The notes under the pieces are model-generated. The model saw only the letters and a program-made list of their open reading frames with translations. It was not told the DNA's origin and did not search any database. The position numbers were made by a program, and so were the translations under genes. Source: a virus. From it: a DNA stretch of 59,962 nucleotides. The stretch is taken from the IMG/VR virus record IMGVR_UViG_3300045996_001403, positions 1 through 59,962 of that record. One strand, given 5' to 3'. This document shows positions 1-9,249 of this stretch, piece after piece (within the stretch, counting starts at the first letter, position 1; every line of letters begins with the position of its first letter).

Positions 1-54
1 CCTCCCTTTTTTCGCTGGTACCACGGGGGCCGTTTTTTGGCGGTAGATGCTTCC
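1..54. other. Left genome end, noncoding
   Basis: No gene. Contains CCTCCCTTTTTT, GGTACC, and CCACGGGGGCC. If the genome is cohesive-ended, the cut lies at or near base 1, continuing from the repeats at 59847-59952. Confidence 0.4.
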
Positions 55-65
55 GGGAGGCTCTG

Positions 66-572
66 ATGCCTCGGACGAAGAAGGCCGCGGGGCAGGCGGT
101 CGATCGGCGCAACGGCCGGCAGGCGGAACTTCAGGTGGCGGAGGCCACGGCGCTGCCGCCAGTTCCGACGGGGTTGAAGCGGGACGAGTCGGTCGCGCTG
201 TGGTCGGCGTACTGGGGCGACGCGATCGCTGGGCTCGTCCAGCCTGCGGAGATCGCGCTGGTCGAGCGATGGGTGCGCAACGTCGATCGCTACCGCGTGC
301 TCATGGACGTGGCGGACGCGGAGCCGCTGGTCGAGGGCTCGATGGGGCAGATGCGGGCGAACCCCGCGTACGACCTGGCGCTCAAGATCGAGGCGGCGAT
401 CACCCGCGACGAGGCGCAGCTCGGGTACGGCCCGAAGAACCGCGCGGCCCTGGGGATCGCCGTGGTCCAGCAGAAAGCCAGTCTCGCGGATCTGAACGAC
501 CGGTACGGAGGTGGCATGGATGGCAGCCACCACGCCGAAGAGGAAGACCCGAGGCTCTCGCTCGCGGAGTGA
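66..572 (+). CDS. terS: Terminase small subunit (P27-like)
   Basis: DNA-recognition subunit of the packaging motor; it should bind the packaging site and load the large subunit. The 168-aa length is typical. A RANPAYD segment (about 97-103) and QLGYGPKNRAALG (118-130) match the C-terminal helical pattern of P27-family small terminases. GGGAGG at 55-60 fixes the ATG at 66. It overlaps the large terminase gene by about 50 bases, so the two are translationally coupled. The HNH gene and repeats at the right edge of the window would lie just upstream if the ends join. Family call is from motif and context. Confidence 0.85.
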   Translation: MPRTKKAAGQAVDRRNGRQAELQVAEATALPPVPTGLKRDESVALWSAYWGDAIAGLVQPAEIALVERWVRNVDRYRVLMDVADAEPLVEGSMGQMRANPAYDLALKIEAAITRDEAQLGYGPKNRAALGIAVVQQKASLADLNDRYGGGMDGSHHAEEEDPRLSLAE

Positions 573-2217
573 GCCGGGTTGCCAGAACTGTGGATGGAAG
601 CCGAAGGCCGGCGCGCTCTGGCCTACCGAAGGGCCGATGGCGGTCCAGTGGATCGAGGACAACCTCGTCTTTGCCGAAGGCGACTGGTACGGCCAGCCGT
701 TCCGTTGCCGTTCGGACCAGAAGCGGTTCCTGTACCGGTGGTACGAGTACTGCGGCGGCTGCGGCCAGTGGCACTACGACGAGGCACTCCGCGGCGCCGC
801 GACGGGCGACGGAAAGACTGCGTTCGTTGCGGCGATCGTCGCCCTGGAGTTCGCGGGTCCGCCGCAACGCAAGGATGCCGACGGCACGGTTCGGGGCATC
901 GCCCCGTCGTCGCCCAACATCCCGATTGCCGCCGCGAGCTTCGAGCAGGCAGACCTGCTCTACGGCGCGTTCGCGCTGATGCTCGGCGGCCGTGACCAGA
1001 TCATGAAGGAAGCCCCGCTGTGCGGCTACTTCGAGGTCTACGACACGGTCACGGAGTTCGGTGACGGCAGGCCCGGCAAGGTCCACCGGGTTGCCGCTGT
1101 CGCAGGCACGAACGAAGGTGGCCTGCCGCACCTGTTCGTGCGCGACGAGCTGCACGAGTGGGGCGATGTCGGGTCGAACAAGGCCCGCGTGGCGACGGTC
1201 ATCGGCAAGTCCACGAAGAAGCGCAAGACGCTGCGTGGTTCCGGCCGGATTCTGTCGCTGTCCACTGCGGGGTTCGACAAGGATCACTCGCTGCTGGGCG
1301 CGATGTACAAGCGCGGCAAGGCGGCGGAGAAAAAGCCGGATCTCGCGCCTCGCTTCCTGTTCGACTGGCAGGAGGCCCCGGACGGTCTCGACTACACCAA
1401 GCGCGAGCACCGGGAGATCGCGGTCAAGGCCGCGTCCGCCGCCGCGGGAAAGCAGTGGTCGATCCCCGACAGGGTGGCGGAGTACGGCAAGCCCGACTGT
1501 CCGCCCCATGAGTGGATTCGCTACTACGCGAACCGCTGGGTTGACATGGTCGAGGAGTCTTGGCTCAAGGACCACCCCGGAGCATGGGGCGCCTGCGAGG
1601 GCGAGTGGGACTCGTCGAACGAGAACCCGTTCGTGCTCGCGGTGGACATGGCGCTCAAGCAAGACTCGGTCGCGGTGGATCGCTGCGAGCTTTTGCCGGA
1701 CGGCAGGATCGCCGTCACCACGAAAGTGTGGCGAGCGCAGGGTACGGCCGATGGTCGGATCAACCATGCCGAGGTGTGGGATTACATCAAGGCGAACGCG
1801 AAAGGGTTGGGGTTCCGCGGCGTCGTCTACGATCCCCGGTTCTTCGAGGTTCCCGCAAGGATGCTGGAGGACGAGGGCATCCTCGCCATCCAGTTCGACC
1901 AGTCCCCGGCGCGCATGACCCCTGCGTGCGGCGAGACGTTCAAGATGATCATCGCCACGCAGATCGTGCACAGCGGCGAGCGGGACTTGACCGACCATGT
2001 TGTCGCCGCGGTGCAACGTCCACAGGAGCGCGGTGGCTTCACCCTGTCCAAGGGGCGCAGCAAGCGCCACATCGACGCGTGTGTGGCCATGTGCATGGGC
2101 GTGTGGGTGCTTCTCGAAGTGCCCGCTCCCGCAGCCCCCTCGCCGGTCACCGTCAACACCGCCGAGGTGTCCACGTCGCACGACATGTTCCGGCCGACCG
2201 AACGACTCAACCTGTAG
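520..2217 (+). CDS. terL: Terminase large subunit (ATPase/nuclease)
   Basis: Packaging motor that pumps DNA into the prohead and cuts it at the end. 565 aa. N-terminal ATPase: Walker A GAATGDGKT (92-100) and Walker B LFVRDE (205-210, catalytic E). C-terminal RNase H-like nuclease: acidic residues in FVLAVDMA (about 371-378), VVYDPRFF (about 432-439) and HIDACVA near the C-terminus. A GTG at 511 is in frame, but the ATG at 520 sits 8 bases after GGAGG (507-511) and is preferred. It begins inside terS, the usual HK97-like arrangement. Confidence 0.95.
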   Translation: MAATTPKRKTRGSRSRSEPGCQNCGWKPKAGALWPTEGPMAVQWIEDNLVFAEGDWYGQPFRCRSDQKRFLYRWYEYCGGCGQWHYDEALRGAATGDGKTAFVAAIVALEFAGPPQRKDADGTVRGIAPSSPNIPIAAASFEQADLLYGAFALMLGGRDQIMKEAPLCGYFEVYDTVTEFGDGRPGKVHRVAAVAGTNEGGLPHLFVRDELHEWGDVGSNKARVATVIGKSTKKRKTLRGSGRILSLSTAGFDKDHSLLGAMYKRGKAAEKKPDLAPRFLFDWQEAPDGLDYTKREHREIAVKAASAAAGKQWSIPDRVAEYGKPDCPPHEWIRYYANRWVDMVEESWLKDHPGAWGACEGEWDSSNENPFVLAVDMALKQDSVAVDRCELLPDGRIAVTTKVWRAQGTADGRINHAEVWDYIKANAKGLGFRGVVYDPRFFEVPARMLEDEGILAIQFDQSPARMTPACGETFKMIIATQIVHSGERDLTDHVVAAVQRPQERGGFTLSKGRSKRHIDACVAMCMGVWVLLEVPAPAAPSPVTVNTAEVSTSHDMFRPTERLNL

Positions 2218-2227
2218 GAGCCCCGCC

Positions 2228-2437
2228 GTGCTCGTGCGCATACCCGCCCCGTCCAGCGCGCTGTTGGCCAATCTGCTCGGGCTGTTCGGCCTAATCGGCA
2301 TCGCCGTGTCCGTTGGCGGACTCACCGGCAACTGGTGGTGGTCAGCCCTGGCCGGCTCCGCTTTCGCCGTCGGTTTGTCGGTCATCGCCTTCACCCACAC
2401 CGCGGTGGAACCACCTCACCCCCCGGCTCGTACCTGA
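2228..2437 (+). CDS. Small two-helix membrane protein
   Basis: 69 aa, GTG start, with GGAG at 2217-2220 overlapping the terL stop. Two hydrophobic helices (about 10-32 and 38-57) are separated by a short GNWWW turn, with a short proline-rich tail. Position between terminase and portal suggests late expression. It could be an accessory lysis or entry protein, but no family is recognised. Confidence 0.7.
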   Translation: MLVRIPAPSSALLANLLGLFGLIGIAVSVGGLTGNWWWSALAGSAFAVGLSVIAFTHTAVEPPHPPART

Positions 2438-2469
2438 ACCTGACGTACCCGATCGGATGGGGGTGACCC

Positions 2470-3909
2470 GTGCGATCGTGGCTCGTCCCCGCCCGCAGGG
2501 CGACCGAAGCATCACCGGCTCAAGTCGCGGCTACCGGCGCGGCGGGTGGCACGTGGGGTGGCGACCCGATCGACCCGGGTGAGGCCGGTTGGCGCCCGGC
2601 GGGAACCTCGGGCCGCGAGGTTCCGCCGTGGACACAGGAGAAGTCGCGCATCTACAGCGTGGCGGCCTACCGGTCCAACCCGATGGCACGAGCCATCATC
2701 GACACCTACACCTCGTTCTGCGTCGGGGACACCGGTGTCACCTACGAGGTGCGCAACCCGAAGGTGCGCGAGGTGGTCGACGAGTTCTGGACTGACCCCC
2801 GCAACAACCTCAAGGCCATCCAGGCGCCGCTGATGCGGGATCAGTTGCTGGTGGGCGAGACCCTACTGGAGATGATGGTCGGCCCCCGGTCGGGCGCCAC
2901 GCGGTTCTCCCCGGTGGATACAGCGCTGATCAAGGACGTCAGGCTTCTGCACGGCAATCCACTGTGGCCGGACAGGGTGGTGTTCAACGCCCCGTTCGAG
3001 ATCGAGGTGTCCTCCCGCGTGGTGGCGGTGGACGACTCCACCGGCCTGCGCGATGGCGAGGTGATGTTCTGGGCCCCGTTTAAGAGTCTGATCACCGACA
3101 GACGGGGGATGCCGTTCCTCGCCCCCGTGCTGGACTGGCTCGACTCCTACGACACCGTGTTGTCCAACCTGATCGACCGCACCGCACTGGCCCGATACCT
3201 GGTCTGGGACGTCACGGTCGAGGGCGGACAGGAAGAGGTCGACGCATTCGTCAAACAGCGCGGCGGTGTCCACGTGCCGCGCTCCGGCTCGATCGAGGTG
3301 CACAACCAGTCGGTGTCGTGGGAGGCCAAGCACGTCCAGACCGGCGCCTATGAGGACTCCGCTGCGGCGAAGTCTGTGTTGACCCTGGTGGCCGGCGGGT
3401 CAGGGCTGGCGAAGACGTGGCTTGCCGATCCCGAGGACGCCAACCGCGCCACCTCGCTGACGATGGCCGAACCCGTCCGTCGTCGCGTGCAGGGCGTGCA
3501 GGACACGTGGCTGGGATACCAGGCGGAGCTGACCCGCTTCGCCATCGATCGTGCCGTGGCCGCGAAGCGTCTTCAGGCCAAGGTCGAGGCGACCGACCCG
3601 CGCACCGGGGCGAAGTACGAGATTCCCGCGAGCCAGGCGGTCACGATCTCCGGTCCCGAGGTCGCCGCGGCCGACGCGCAGATCACCGCCCAGGTGCTGC
3701 TGAATCTCTCCACTGGCCTGGAGAAGCTGAAGACGATCGGAGCCCTCACGCCTGACGCCGCCGCCGTTGCGGCGCGCAAGGCGTGGGAGGACTACATGGG
3801 GGTTCCCTACTCCGCGGACCTCGGCAAGCCCGATGCAGACCCGGACGACATCGCAACCGCCGTGGACGACGCGGAGAGCACGCGCCTGCGGTCGGTCAAG
3901 AACCCCTGA
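2470..3909 (+). CDS. Portal protein
   Basis: Dodecameric channel at the head vertex through which DNA enters and leaves. 479 aa, the normal siphovirus size. Assigned from position directly after terL and from portal-like features: an N-terminal helical segment around SVAAYRSNPMARAIIDTYTS, a central wing, the IDRTALARYLVWDV segment, and a long C-terminal helical crown with SGLAKTWLADPEDANRATSLTM, which resembles the SPP1/actinophage portal 'P-x-A-x-R-A-T' region. GTG start at 2470. Confidence 0.85.
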   Translation: MRSWLVPARRATEASPAQVAATGAAGGTWGGDPIDPGEAGWRPAGTSGREVPPWTQEKSRIYSVAAYRSNPMARAIIDTYTSFCVGDTGVTYEVRNPKVREVVDEFWTDPRNNLKAIQAPLMRDQLLVGETLLEMMVGPRSGATRFSPVDTALIKDVRLLHGNPLWPDRVVFNAPFEIEVSSRVVAVDDSTGLRDGEVMFWAPFKSLITDRRGMPFLAPVLDWLDSYDTVLSNLIDRTALARYLVWDVTVEGGQEEVDAFVKQRGGVHVPRSGSIEVHNQSVSWEAKHVQTGAYEDSAAAKSVLTLVAGGSGLAKTWLADPEDANRATSLTMAEPVRRRVQGVQDTWLGYQAELTRFAIDRAVAAKRLQAKVEATDPRTGAKYEIPASQAVTISGPEVAAADAQITAQVLLNLSTGLEKLKTIGALTPDAAAVAARKAWEDYMGVPYSADLGKPDADPDDIATAVDDAESTRLRSVKNP

Positions 3910-3921
3910 CCTGGAGGACTC

Positions 3922-4371
3922 ATGGAACGCGCCGATGTCGCGCGCCTGCTCAACGTGGCGGAAGCCGACGTGTGCCACTACACCGAGACCGACGAGTCCG
4001 TGTCGGTGATGCTGATCGGTGACGTGGCGAGGCTGTGGACCCCCGACGGGGTGTTCGCGGTCAACGACTGCCCGGCCAACCGTCAGCTCCGTCCCATCCC
4101 GGACGAGTGGAGGGCGCGCGGCGGAACCGTCACCCCGCAGCTCGTCATCGTGGGCGAGACCGGCCCGGAGATCGTGGACCTCCCCGCGGGGGAGGTGGTC
4201 ACCGTGTCGCCGCCCCCGGTCGACGAGGTTCCCGACGGCACGGCGGAGCAGGTGCTCGCCTGGGTCGACGGCGACCCCGACCGTGCCGCGCGGGCGATCG
4301 ACGCGGAGCAGTCACGCGACAAGCCCCGCTCGGTGCTGCTGGCCAACCTGAGGAAGGTGGCCGGCTCGTGA
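3922..4371 (+). CDS. Head-region protein with GETGPE motif and UBA-like tail
   Basis: 149 aa, ATG preceded by GGAGGAC. Unknown function. The central VIVGETGPEIVDLPAGEVV segment (about 75-93) has the V-G-E-x-G-P-E pattern also found in the C-terminal part of this phage's tape measure protein. The C-terminal 45 residues (EQVLAWVDGDPDRAARAIDA onward) look like a small three-helix module of a kind seen in other phage head-gene clusters. Its stop overlaps the next start (GTGA), so it is co-translated with the capsid protein. Candidate minor head or assembly protein. Confidence 0.6.
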   Translation: MERADVARLLNVAEADVCHYTETDESVSVMLIGDVARLWTPDGVFAVNDCPANRQLRPIPDEWRARGGTVTPQLVIVGETGPEIVDLPAGEVVTVSPPPVDEVPDGTAEQVLAWVDGDPDRAARAIDAEQSRDKPRSVLLANLRKVAGS

Positions 4372-7064
4372 CCGACGTACGCCCACTCTGCGGGGACCCG
4401 ACCTGCGGGCCGTGTGCCGAGAAGCGCATGACCGACGCCTACGCCGCAGTCGTGGGCGATACCGACCCCTGCCCCGATTGCGGGCATGTCTGCCGACAGG
4501 AGGCAGCGGTGCGCGTCACCGAAACCACCGAGGCCGCGGCGAAGCCGGACGTCGAATACGCCGACCCCGGCCTCCAGGAGGACGGCAAGCCCCGACTGCC
4601 GCTCAACAACGAGGCCCGGGTGCGCAAGGCGTGGGACTGGATCAACCAGGCCCGCAACGCCACGCACTACAGCCCGGCCGACTGGAAGAAGATTAAGGCC
4701 CGCGTCAAGGCCGCGATGAAGCGACTCGACATCGCGGTGTCGGAGAACTCCACAGAGGCGGTCATCAACGGCCAGCGTTCGTGGGACGAACTGCGGGATC
4801 TGGTCCGCCGGGCCATCCGCGCCCGCATCGAGGCCGGAACCAACGGCTACTGCTGGGTGTACATCGTCGACATCTCCGACACCGACGTGGTGTTCACCGC
4901 AGACGACGACACCCTGTGGCAGGCGCCCTGGTCCATCGACGGCGACACGGTGGCCGTGGACGAGCCGGTGCAGGTGGTGCGCACCTACGCCCCGGTAGAG
5001 GCCGATGACGAGTCCGAGGGTGCCGCCACCGAGTCCGAGGAGCGCGCCCGCGTCGACATCGACGGGGCCCGCATCCTCGAAGCCAAAGGTGAGGCATCCG
5101 ACGGCGGTCGGATCTTCCGGGTGCAGATCATCGCCTACGGCGACAGCAAAAACGGCAGGCGCTACCCGGAGTCGGTAATGCGCGCCGCAGCCTCCCTCTA
5201 CGAGGGGGCGAAGGCGTTCGACCACCACCGCACCGCCGAGGAGATGTCCACCGGCACCATTCAGGGACTGATCGGCTACTACCGCAACGCCTCCGCAGGC
5301 GCCAATGGAGTGGAGGCCGATCTCCACCTGCTCCCCTCCGCGACCCAGGCGGCCGAAGCGCTCGACGCCGCCCTGTCCCAGGAGAGCGCGGAACCGCTCG
5401 TGGGGATCTCCCACGACGTCTACGCGAAGTTCCGGTCGATCCAGGAGAGCGGCCGATCCATCCAGGAGGCGACCGAGATCACCTCGGTCAACTCCGCCGA
5501 CGTCGTCTCCCACCCCGCCGCCGGCGGCAAGGCCACCCGCGTGGTGGCGGGAGGCATCGACACCCCCCAGGACAGGGCGTCCGAGGGGCAGAGCACGAAG
5601 GAGACCGACGTGGCCCTCAGCCGCGAAGATGTGCTCGCCGCGTTCAAGGAGGCGACGGCGGAGGAACTCGCCGCCGTCGGCCTGACCCGGGCGGGCACCC
5701 CCACCATCGAGGCCACCGAGACGGCGAAGCCGGAGCAGGTGACCGAGACCACCGTGGCGAAGGCCTCGATCCTGGGCCGCCTGACCATCAAGGCCAAGGT
5801 CGAGGACGCCCAGCTCCCCGCCGCGGCGATCGAGTCCATCACCACCATGCTGCCCGACCGGATCAGCGAGTCCGACGTGGACACGCAGATCGGCATCTAC
5901 AAGGGCGCGCTGACGGGCCTGGAGCGCGCAGGCCTGGTGCCGCAGCTCGCCAAGGTCGAGGTGACCCAGGAGGCGCACGACAAGAAGGTCACTGCGCTCG
6001 ACGCCTTCTTCGCCGGGGACTACTCCAAGGGCTACCCCTCGTTCCGCGAGGCGTTCATGGACTTCACCGGCCGCGCCCCGCGGTCGCTTGACGGCGACTT
6101 CAACCGGGTCATCGTCTCCGAGTCGATCCGACCCTACGACTCCGGCGTGCGCGCCCACGAGTCGCTCGACACCGGCTCCTGGGCGCAGGCCCTGGGCGAC
6201 TCGATCACCCGGCGCATGGTCGCGCTGTACGGTCAGCCGGGCCTGCAGTCCTGGCGGTCGATCGTCTCCAGCACCGTGCCGGTGAACGACTTCCGCACCC
6301 AGCGCATCCAGCGCGTCGGCGGCCACGGCCTGCTGCCCACCGTCAACCAGGGCGCCCCCTACCAGCCCCTCACCTCGCCCGGGAACGAGGAGGTGACCTA
6401 CGCGCTGGCCAAGAAGGGCGGCACGGAGGACATCACGCTGGAGATGATCGCCAACGACGACGTGCGCGCCATCCAGCAGATCCCCGCGAAGCTCGGCCTC
6501 GCGGCGGCGCAGACGCTGTTCCGGTTCGTCTGGGACTTCTTCGACACCAACGCCACGATCTACGACGGCAAGGCGTTGTTTCACGCCGACCACGCCAACG
6601 CCGGCAGCACCGCGCTGTCGCAGTCGGCGCTGACCGCGGCCCGTGCGGCGATGCGCAGCCAGGCCGCCTACGGCGACTCCAGCAACATCCTGTCGCTGGT
6701 GCCGAAGAAGCTGATCGTGGTCAACGACCTGGAGGAGCTGGCGTTCCAGCTCTCCACCTCCGCGGTCGCGGTGCCCTCGACCCCGGCCGGGCCGTCGGAC
6801 ACCCCGAACATCCACAAGAACATGGAGACCATCGTCGTCGACTACTGGGCCTCCACCACCAAGTGGCTGCTCGTGGCCGACCCGGCGCTGTGCCCGACGT
6901 TCGAGCTGGGCTTCTACCGCGGCCAGGAGCTGCCGGAGCTGTTCACCCAGTCCGACCCGAACACCGGTTCCACGTTCAACGCCGACAAGGTCACCTACAA
7001 GGTGCGCCACATCTACTCCGGCGCGGTGCTGGACTACCGCGGCTTCTACCGCGGCAACAGCTGA
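4368..7064 (+). CDS. Fused capsid maturation protease and major capsid protein
   Basis: 898-aa polyprotein. The N-terminus has paired cysteines (LCGDPTCGPC, CPDCGHVC), then a DUF6582-like helical segment (about 55-120: DPGLQEDGKPRLPLNNEARV). Residues about 230-400 resemble a prohead serine protease, with His in AFDHHRT and candidate Ser in LVGISHDVY. A Lys/Ala/Glu-rich linker probably acts as scaffold. The C-terminal third is a Mu gpT/HK97-type major head protein (IYDGKALFHADHANAGS, LPELFTQSDPNTGSTF). GTG 4368 overlaps the upstream stop. An in-frame GTG at 4509 behind AGGAGG is a serious alternative start that would remove the Cys-rich part. Confidence 0.85.
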   Translation: MTDVRPLCGDPTCGPCAEKRMTDAYAAVVGDTDPCPDCGHVCRQEAAVRVTETTEAAAKPDVEYADPGLQEDGKPRLPLNNEARVRKAWDWINQARNATHYSPADWKKIKARVKAAMKRLDIAVSENSTEAVINGQRSWDELRDLVRRAIRARIEAGTNGYCWVYIVDISDTDVVFTADDDTLWQAPWSIDGDTVAVDEPVQVVRTYAPVEADDESEGAATESEERARVDIDGARILEAKGEASDGGRIFRVQIIAYGDSKNGRRYPESVMRAAASLYEGAKAFDHHRTAEEMSTGTIQGLIGYYRNASAGANGVEADLHLLPSATQAAEALDAALSQESAEPLVGISHDVYAKFRSIQESGRSIQEATEITSVNSADVVSHPAAGGKATRVVAGGIDTPQDRASEGQSTKETDVALSREDVLAAFKEATAEELAAVGLTRAGTPTIEATETAKPEQVTETTVAKASILGRLTIKAKVEDAQLPAAAIESITTMLPDRISESDVDTQIGIYKGALTGLERAGLVPQLAKVEVTQEAHDKKVTALDAFFAGDYSKGYPSFREAFMDFTGRAPRSLDGDFNRVIVSESIRPYDSGVRAHESLDTGSWAQALGDSITRRMVALYGQPGLQSWRSIVSSTVPVNDFRTQRIQRVGGHGLLPTVNQGAPYQPLTSPGNEEVTYALAKKGGTEDITLEMIANDDVRAIQQIPAKLGLAAAQTLFRFVWDFFDTNATIYDGKALFHADHANAGSTALSQSALTAARAAMRSQAAYGDSSNILSLVPKKLIVVNDLEELAFQLSTSAVAVPSTPAGPSDTPNIHKNMETIVVDYWASTTKWLLVADPALCPTFELGFYRGQELPELFTQSDPNTGSTFNADKVTYKVRHIYSGAVLDYRGFYRGNS

Positions 7065-7124
7065 TCGGTCGTCGCGCCCCCGCTGCCCGGCGGGGGTGCC
7101 CCTCTCCAACTCGCAGGAGTCTCA

Positions 7125-7538
7125 GTGTCAATCCAGGACAAGGAGCTGCGCGGCGACCGGGTCTTCGTCGTCCCGGTGGCCGGCCAGAGCACGGCCGGCA
7201 CCGCCGACGAGTTCACCGCCTTCGTGGCCCCGTTCGCCTGCAAGGTCGTCGCCGTGAAGTGGGTGCCCACCGCGGGCATCACCGCCAACGGCAGCAACTA
7301 CTTCACCCTCACCCTGCGCAACAGGGGCGCGGCCGGCTCCGGCACCGCCCTGCCCGCGCAGCGGGCCTACTCCTCGGGCAACGCGACGGCGTTCGTTGCC
7401 GAGTCGGCCACCCTGTCGGCCACGGCCGCGGACCTCAACGTCGCCGCCGGCGACGTGCTGACCGTCGAGAAGCTCGTCACCGGCACCGGCCTGGCCATGC
7501 CCGACGGCACCATCCAGGTCCACGTTCAGGCGCGCTGA
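7125..7538 (+). CDS. Probable head decoration or head fibre protein
   Basis: 137 aa, GTG start with AGGAG upstream. Beta-rich, with an alternating Val/Thr/Gly pattern (SIQDKELRGDRVFVVPV; SNYFTLTLRNRGAAGSG) and no helices or charged clusters. Position immediately after the capsid gene fits a decoration or head fibre protein that binds the capsid surface. No specific family motif recognised. It overlaps the following gene by ATGA. Confidence 0.55.
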   Translation: MSIQDKELRGDRVFVVPVAGQSTAGTADEFTAFVAPFACKVVAVKWVPTAGITANGSNYFTLTLRNRGAAGSGTALPAQRAYSSGNATAFVAESATLSATAADLNVAAGDVLTVEKLVTGTGLAMPDGTIQVHVQAR

Positions 7539-7813
7539 TGACGGCGCAGGCGACCCCGGTCAACGTCACCGGAACCGGCACCGTCTACGGCACGCCCTGC
7601 ACCTACCGGGGCCTGTCGATCCGTGACACCAGCGGCTCGACGAACACGGTCACCCTCTACGACAACACGTCGGCGGCGGGGACCGTGATCGGCTCGTTCC
7701 AGCTCGCGGCCAACGCCTCCGCGCTAGACAACATCGCAGACGGCGTGCGCTGCGCCAACGGCATCCACCTCGCCTCCACCGGGGCGATCGTCGGCAGCGT
7801 CCGCATCGGCTGA
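7538..7813 (+). CDS. Small beta-rich head-region protein
   Basis: 91 aa, ATG overlapping the previous stop (ATGA). Thr/Ser/Gly-rich beta pattern (GLSIRDTSGSTNTVTLYDNT). Composition resembles the preceding gene, so the two may act as a pair on the capsid surface. Function inferred from position only. Confidence 0.6.
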   Translation: MTAQATPVNVTGTGTVYGTPCTYRGLSIRDTSGSTNTVTLYDNTSAAGTVIGSFQLAANASALDNIADGVRCANGIHLASTGAIVGSVRIG

Positions 7814-7825
7814 CAGGGAGGTCCC

Positions 7826-8791
7826 GTGGCGTACACCCGCGTAGCCAAGACCGCGGCGGCCACACTCACCCACGTGTTCACTGTGGACGAGACGCCAACC
7901 GACTCGACCACGACCGTGACCGTGACCATCGTGGACGCCAACGGGACCTCCGTCGCCAGCGGGAACGCGACATCGGCCGGGGCGGGGACGGGTGGCTACA
8001 CCTATACCCTGCCCGGCCAGTCGCACACCAACATCCTCACCGTGTCCTGGACCGCCACCATCAACGGCGCCACCGTGGTGGAACAGGACACGGTGGAGAT
8101 CGTCGGGGGCTTCTTCTTCAGCCTCGTGGAGGGTCGTGCGTCGGACTCGTCGCTCAACGACACCGGCAAGTACCCCACCGCCCGACTCGCCCTCGCCCGA
8201 CTGGAAACCGAAGTCGAGTGCGAGGAAATCTGCGACCGGGCGTTCACCCCCCGGTACGCCCGGGTAGTGCTCGACGGGTCCGGGACGGACGAGCTGATGC
8301 TCACCGGACACAGCGACCTGCGCTCCATCCGGTCGGTCAAGGTGGCGCCCCGCGTGGGGGAGACGTTCGTCGCGTACACCTCCGCGGAACTCGCCGCACT
8401 CACCATCACCCCCGACCGGGTGTTGCAGCGCACGGACCGGAACGTCTTCACCGAGGGCCGCGGCAACGTGGTGGTCGAGTACGAGTACGGCCTCGACCAC
8501 CCCCCGTCGGACCTGCGCCGCGCGGCGTTCGTGCGGTTCAAGAACTTCGCCACCGTCGAACGCTCCAGCATCCCCGACCGCGCCCTGTCGTGGACCAGCT
8601 CGGACGGCACCACCTACCGCATGAGCATCCCCGACGCCTACCGCACCGGCATCCCCTACGTGGATGGCATCTACGGGCGCTACTCCCTGCGGGCCAACGC
8701 AGGCACCGAAGACGGCAAGGCGGGTCCCGCGTCGCGGCAGCTCAGCTACGACCCCCAGCACCACACCCTGTTCCACGGCGGGAGGCGCTGA
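7826..8791 (+). CDS. Head-tail connector with N-terminal Ig-like domain
   Basis: 321 aa, GTG behind GGGAGG. Residues 1-95 are beta-rich and Ig-like (VTVTIVDANGTSVASGNATS). Residues about 110-321 have the pattern of HK97 gp6-like head-completion adaptors: helical YPTARLALARLETEVECEEI, then DRAFTPR, and the late PPSDLRRAAFVRFKNFATVE helix. Probably forms the ring below the portal. The fused Ig-like module could also decorate the neck. Confidence 0.7.
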   Translation: MAYTRVAKTAAATLTHVFTVDETPTDSTTTVTVTIVDANGTSVASGNATSAGAGTGGYTYTLPGQSHTNILTVSWTATINGATVVEQDTVEIVGGFFFSLVEGRASDSSLNDTGKYPTARLALARLETEVECEEICDRAFTPRYARVVLDGSGTDELMLTGHSDLRSIRSVKVAPRVGETFVAYTSAELAALTITPDRVLQRTDRNVFTEGRGNVVVEYEYGLDHPPSDLRRAAFVRFKNFATVERSSIPDRALSWTSSDGTTYRMSIPDAYRTGIPYVDGIYGRYSLRANAGTEDGKAGPASRQLSYDPQHHTLFHGGRR

Positions 8792-9234
8792 TGGCCGGCA
8801 CCGTCGCGGTCGCGGTGAAGAAGGCCATCATCGACGGTGCCGCGGCCCGCTTCGCGGACACCGACGTCAAGACCTCCTACCACTACCCCGGGGACGATCC
8901 GCAGCGGGAACTCATCCACGGCGACAGCGTCTCCGGGGACCAGGGCTATCCGCTCATGCGCGGCACCGGCCGATGGCCCCGGGACGAGACGCTTTCGGTG
9001 CGGATCTGCATCGTCGTCACGAAGCCCGGCGCCGACCCGTACGACTGTGAACTCCGCGCCGTCGAGATCGGACAAGAGCTGGAGGAGTTCATTGCCGACG
9101 ACCCCGGCATCGCAGGGCTCGACGGGCTGATCTCCATCGGCGTGTCGAACATCGATCTCGACTCGGCGTACGACGACGACCAGGCCGTAGCGGTGCTGGT
9201 CTACGACTTCGCCGTCAAGGCCCGCATCCGCTGA
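8791..9234 (+). CDS. Neck or tail terminator-like protein
   Basis: 147 aa, ATG overlapping the upstream stop. Mixed alpha/beta; a central strand pattern (ETLSVRICIVVTKPG) and a helix (AVEIGQELEEFIADDPG) match the minor-tail/tail-terminator group between connectors and tail tube. Role inferred from order: it should cap the tail tube and join it to the neck. Confidence 0.6.
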   Translation: MAGTVAVAVKKAIIDGAAARFADTDVKTSYHYPGDDPQRELIHGDSVSGDQGYPLMRGTGRWPRDETLSVRICIVVTKPGADPYDCELRAVEIGQELEEFIADDPGIAGLDGLISIGVSNIDLDSAYDDDQAVAVLVYDFAVKARIR

Positions 9235-9249
9235 CCCCACCCCACCCCC

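Noticed and set aside
400-2400. Very long leftward frame opposite the large terminase gene
   Set aside because: High-GC third positions keep antisense frames open; the + frame has terminase motifs and the - frame is Arg/Gly/Val-rich without motifs.
4083-7109. 1008-codon leftward frame opposite the protease/capsid gene
   Set aside because: Mirror of a well-supported capsid gene; composition (G, R, V, H) and lack of ribosome-binding site mark it as an antisense artefact.
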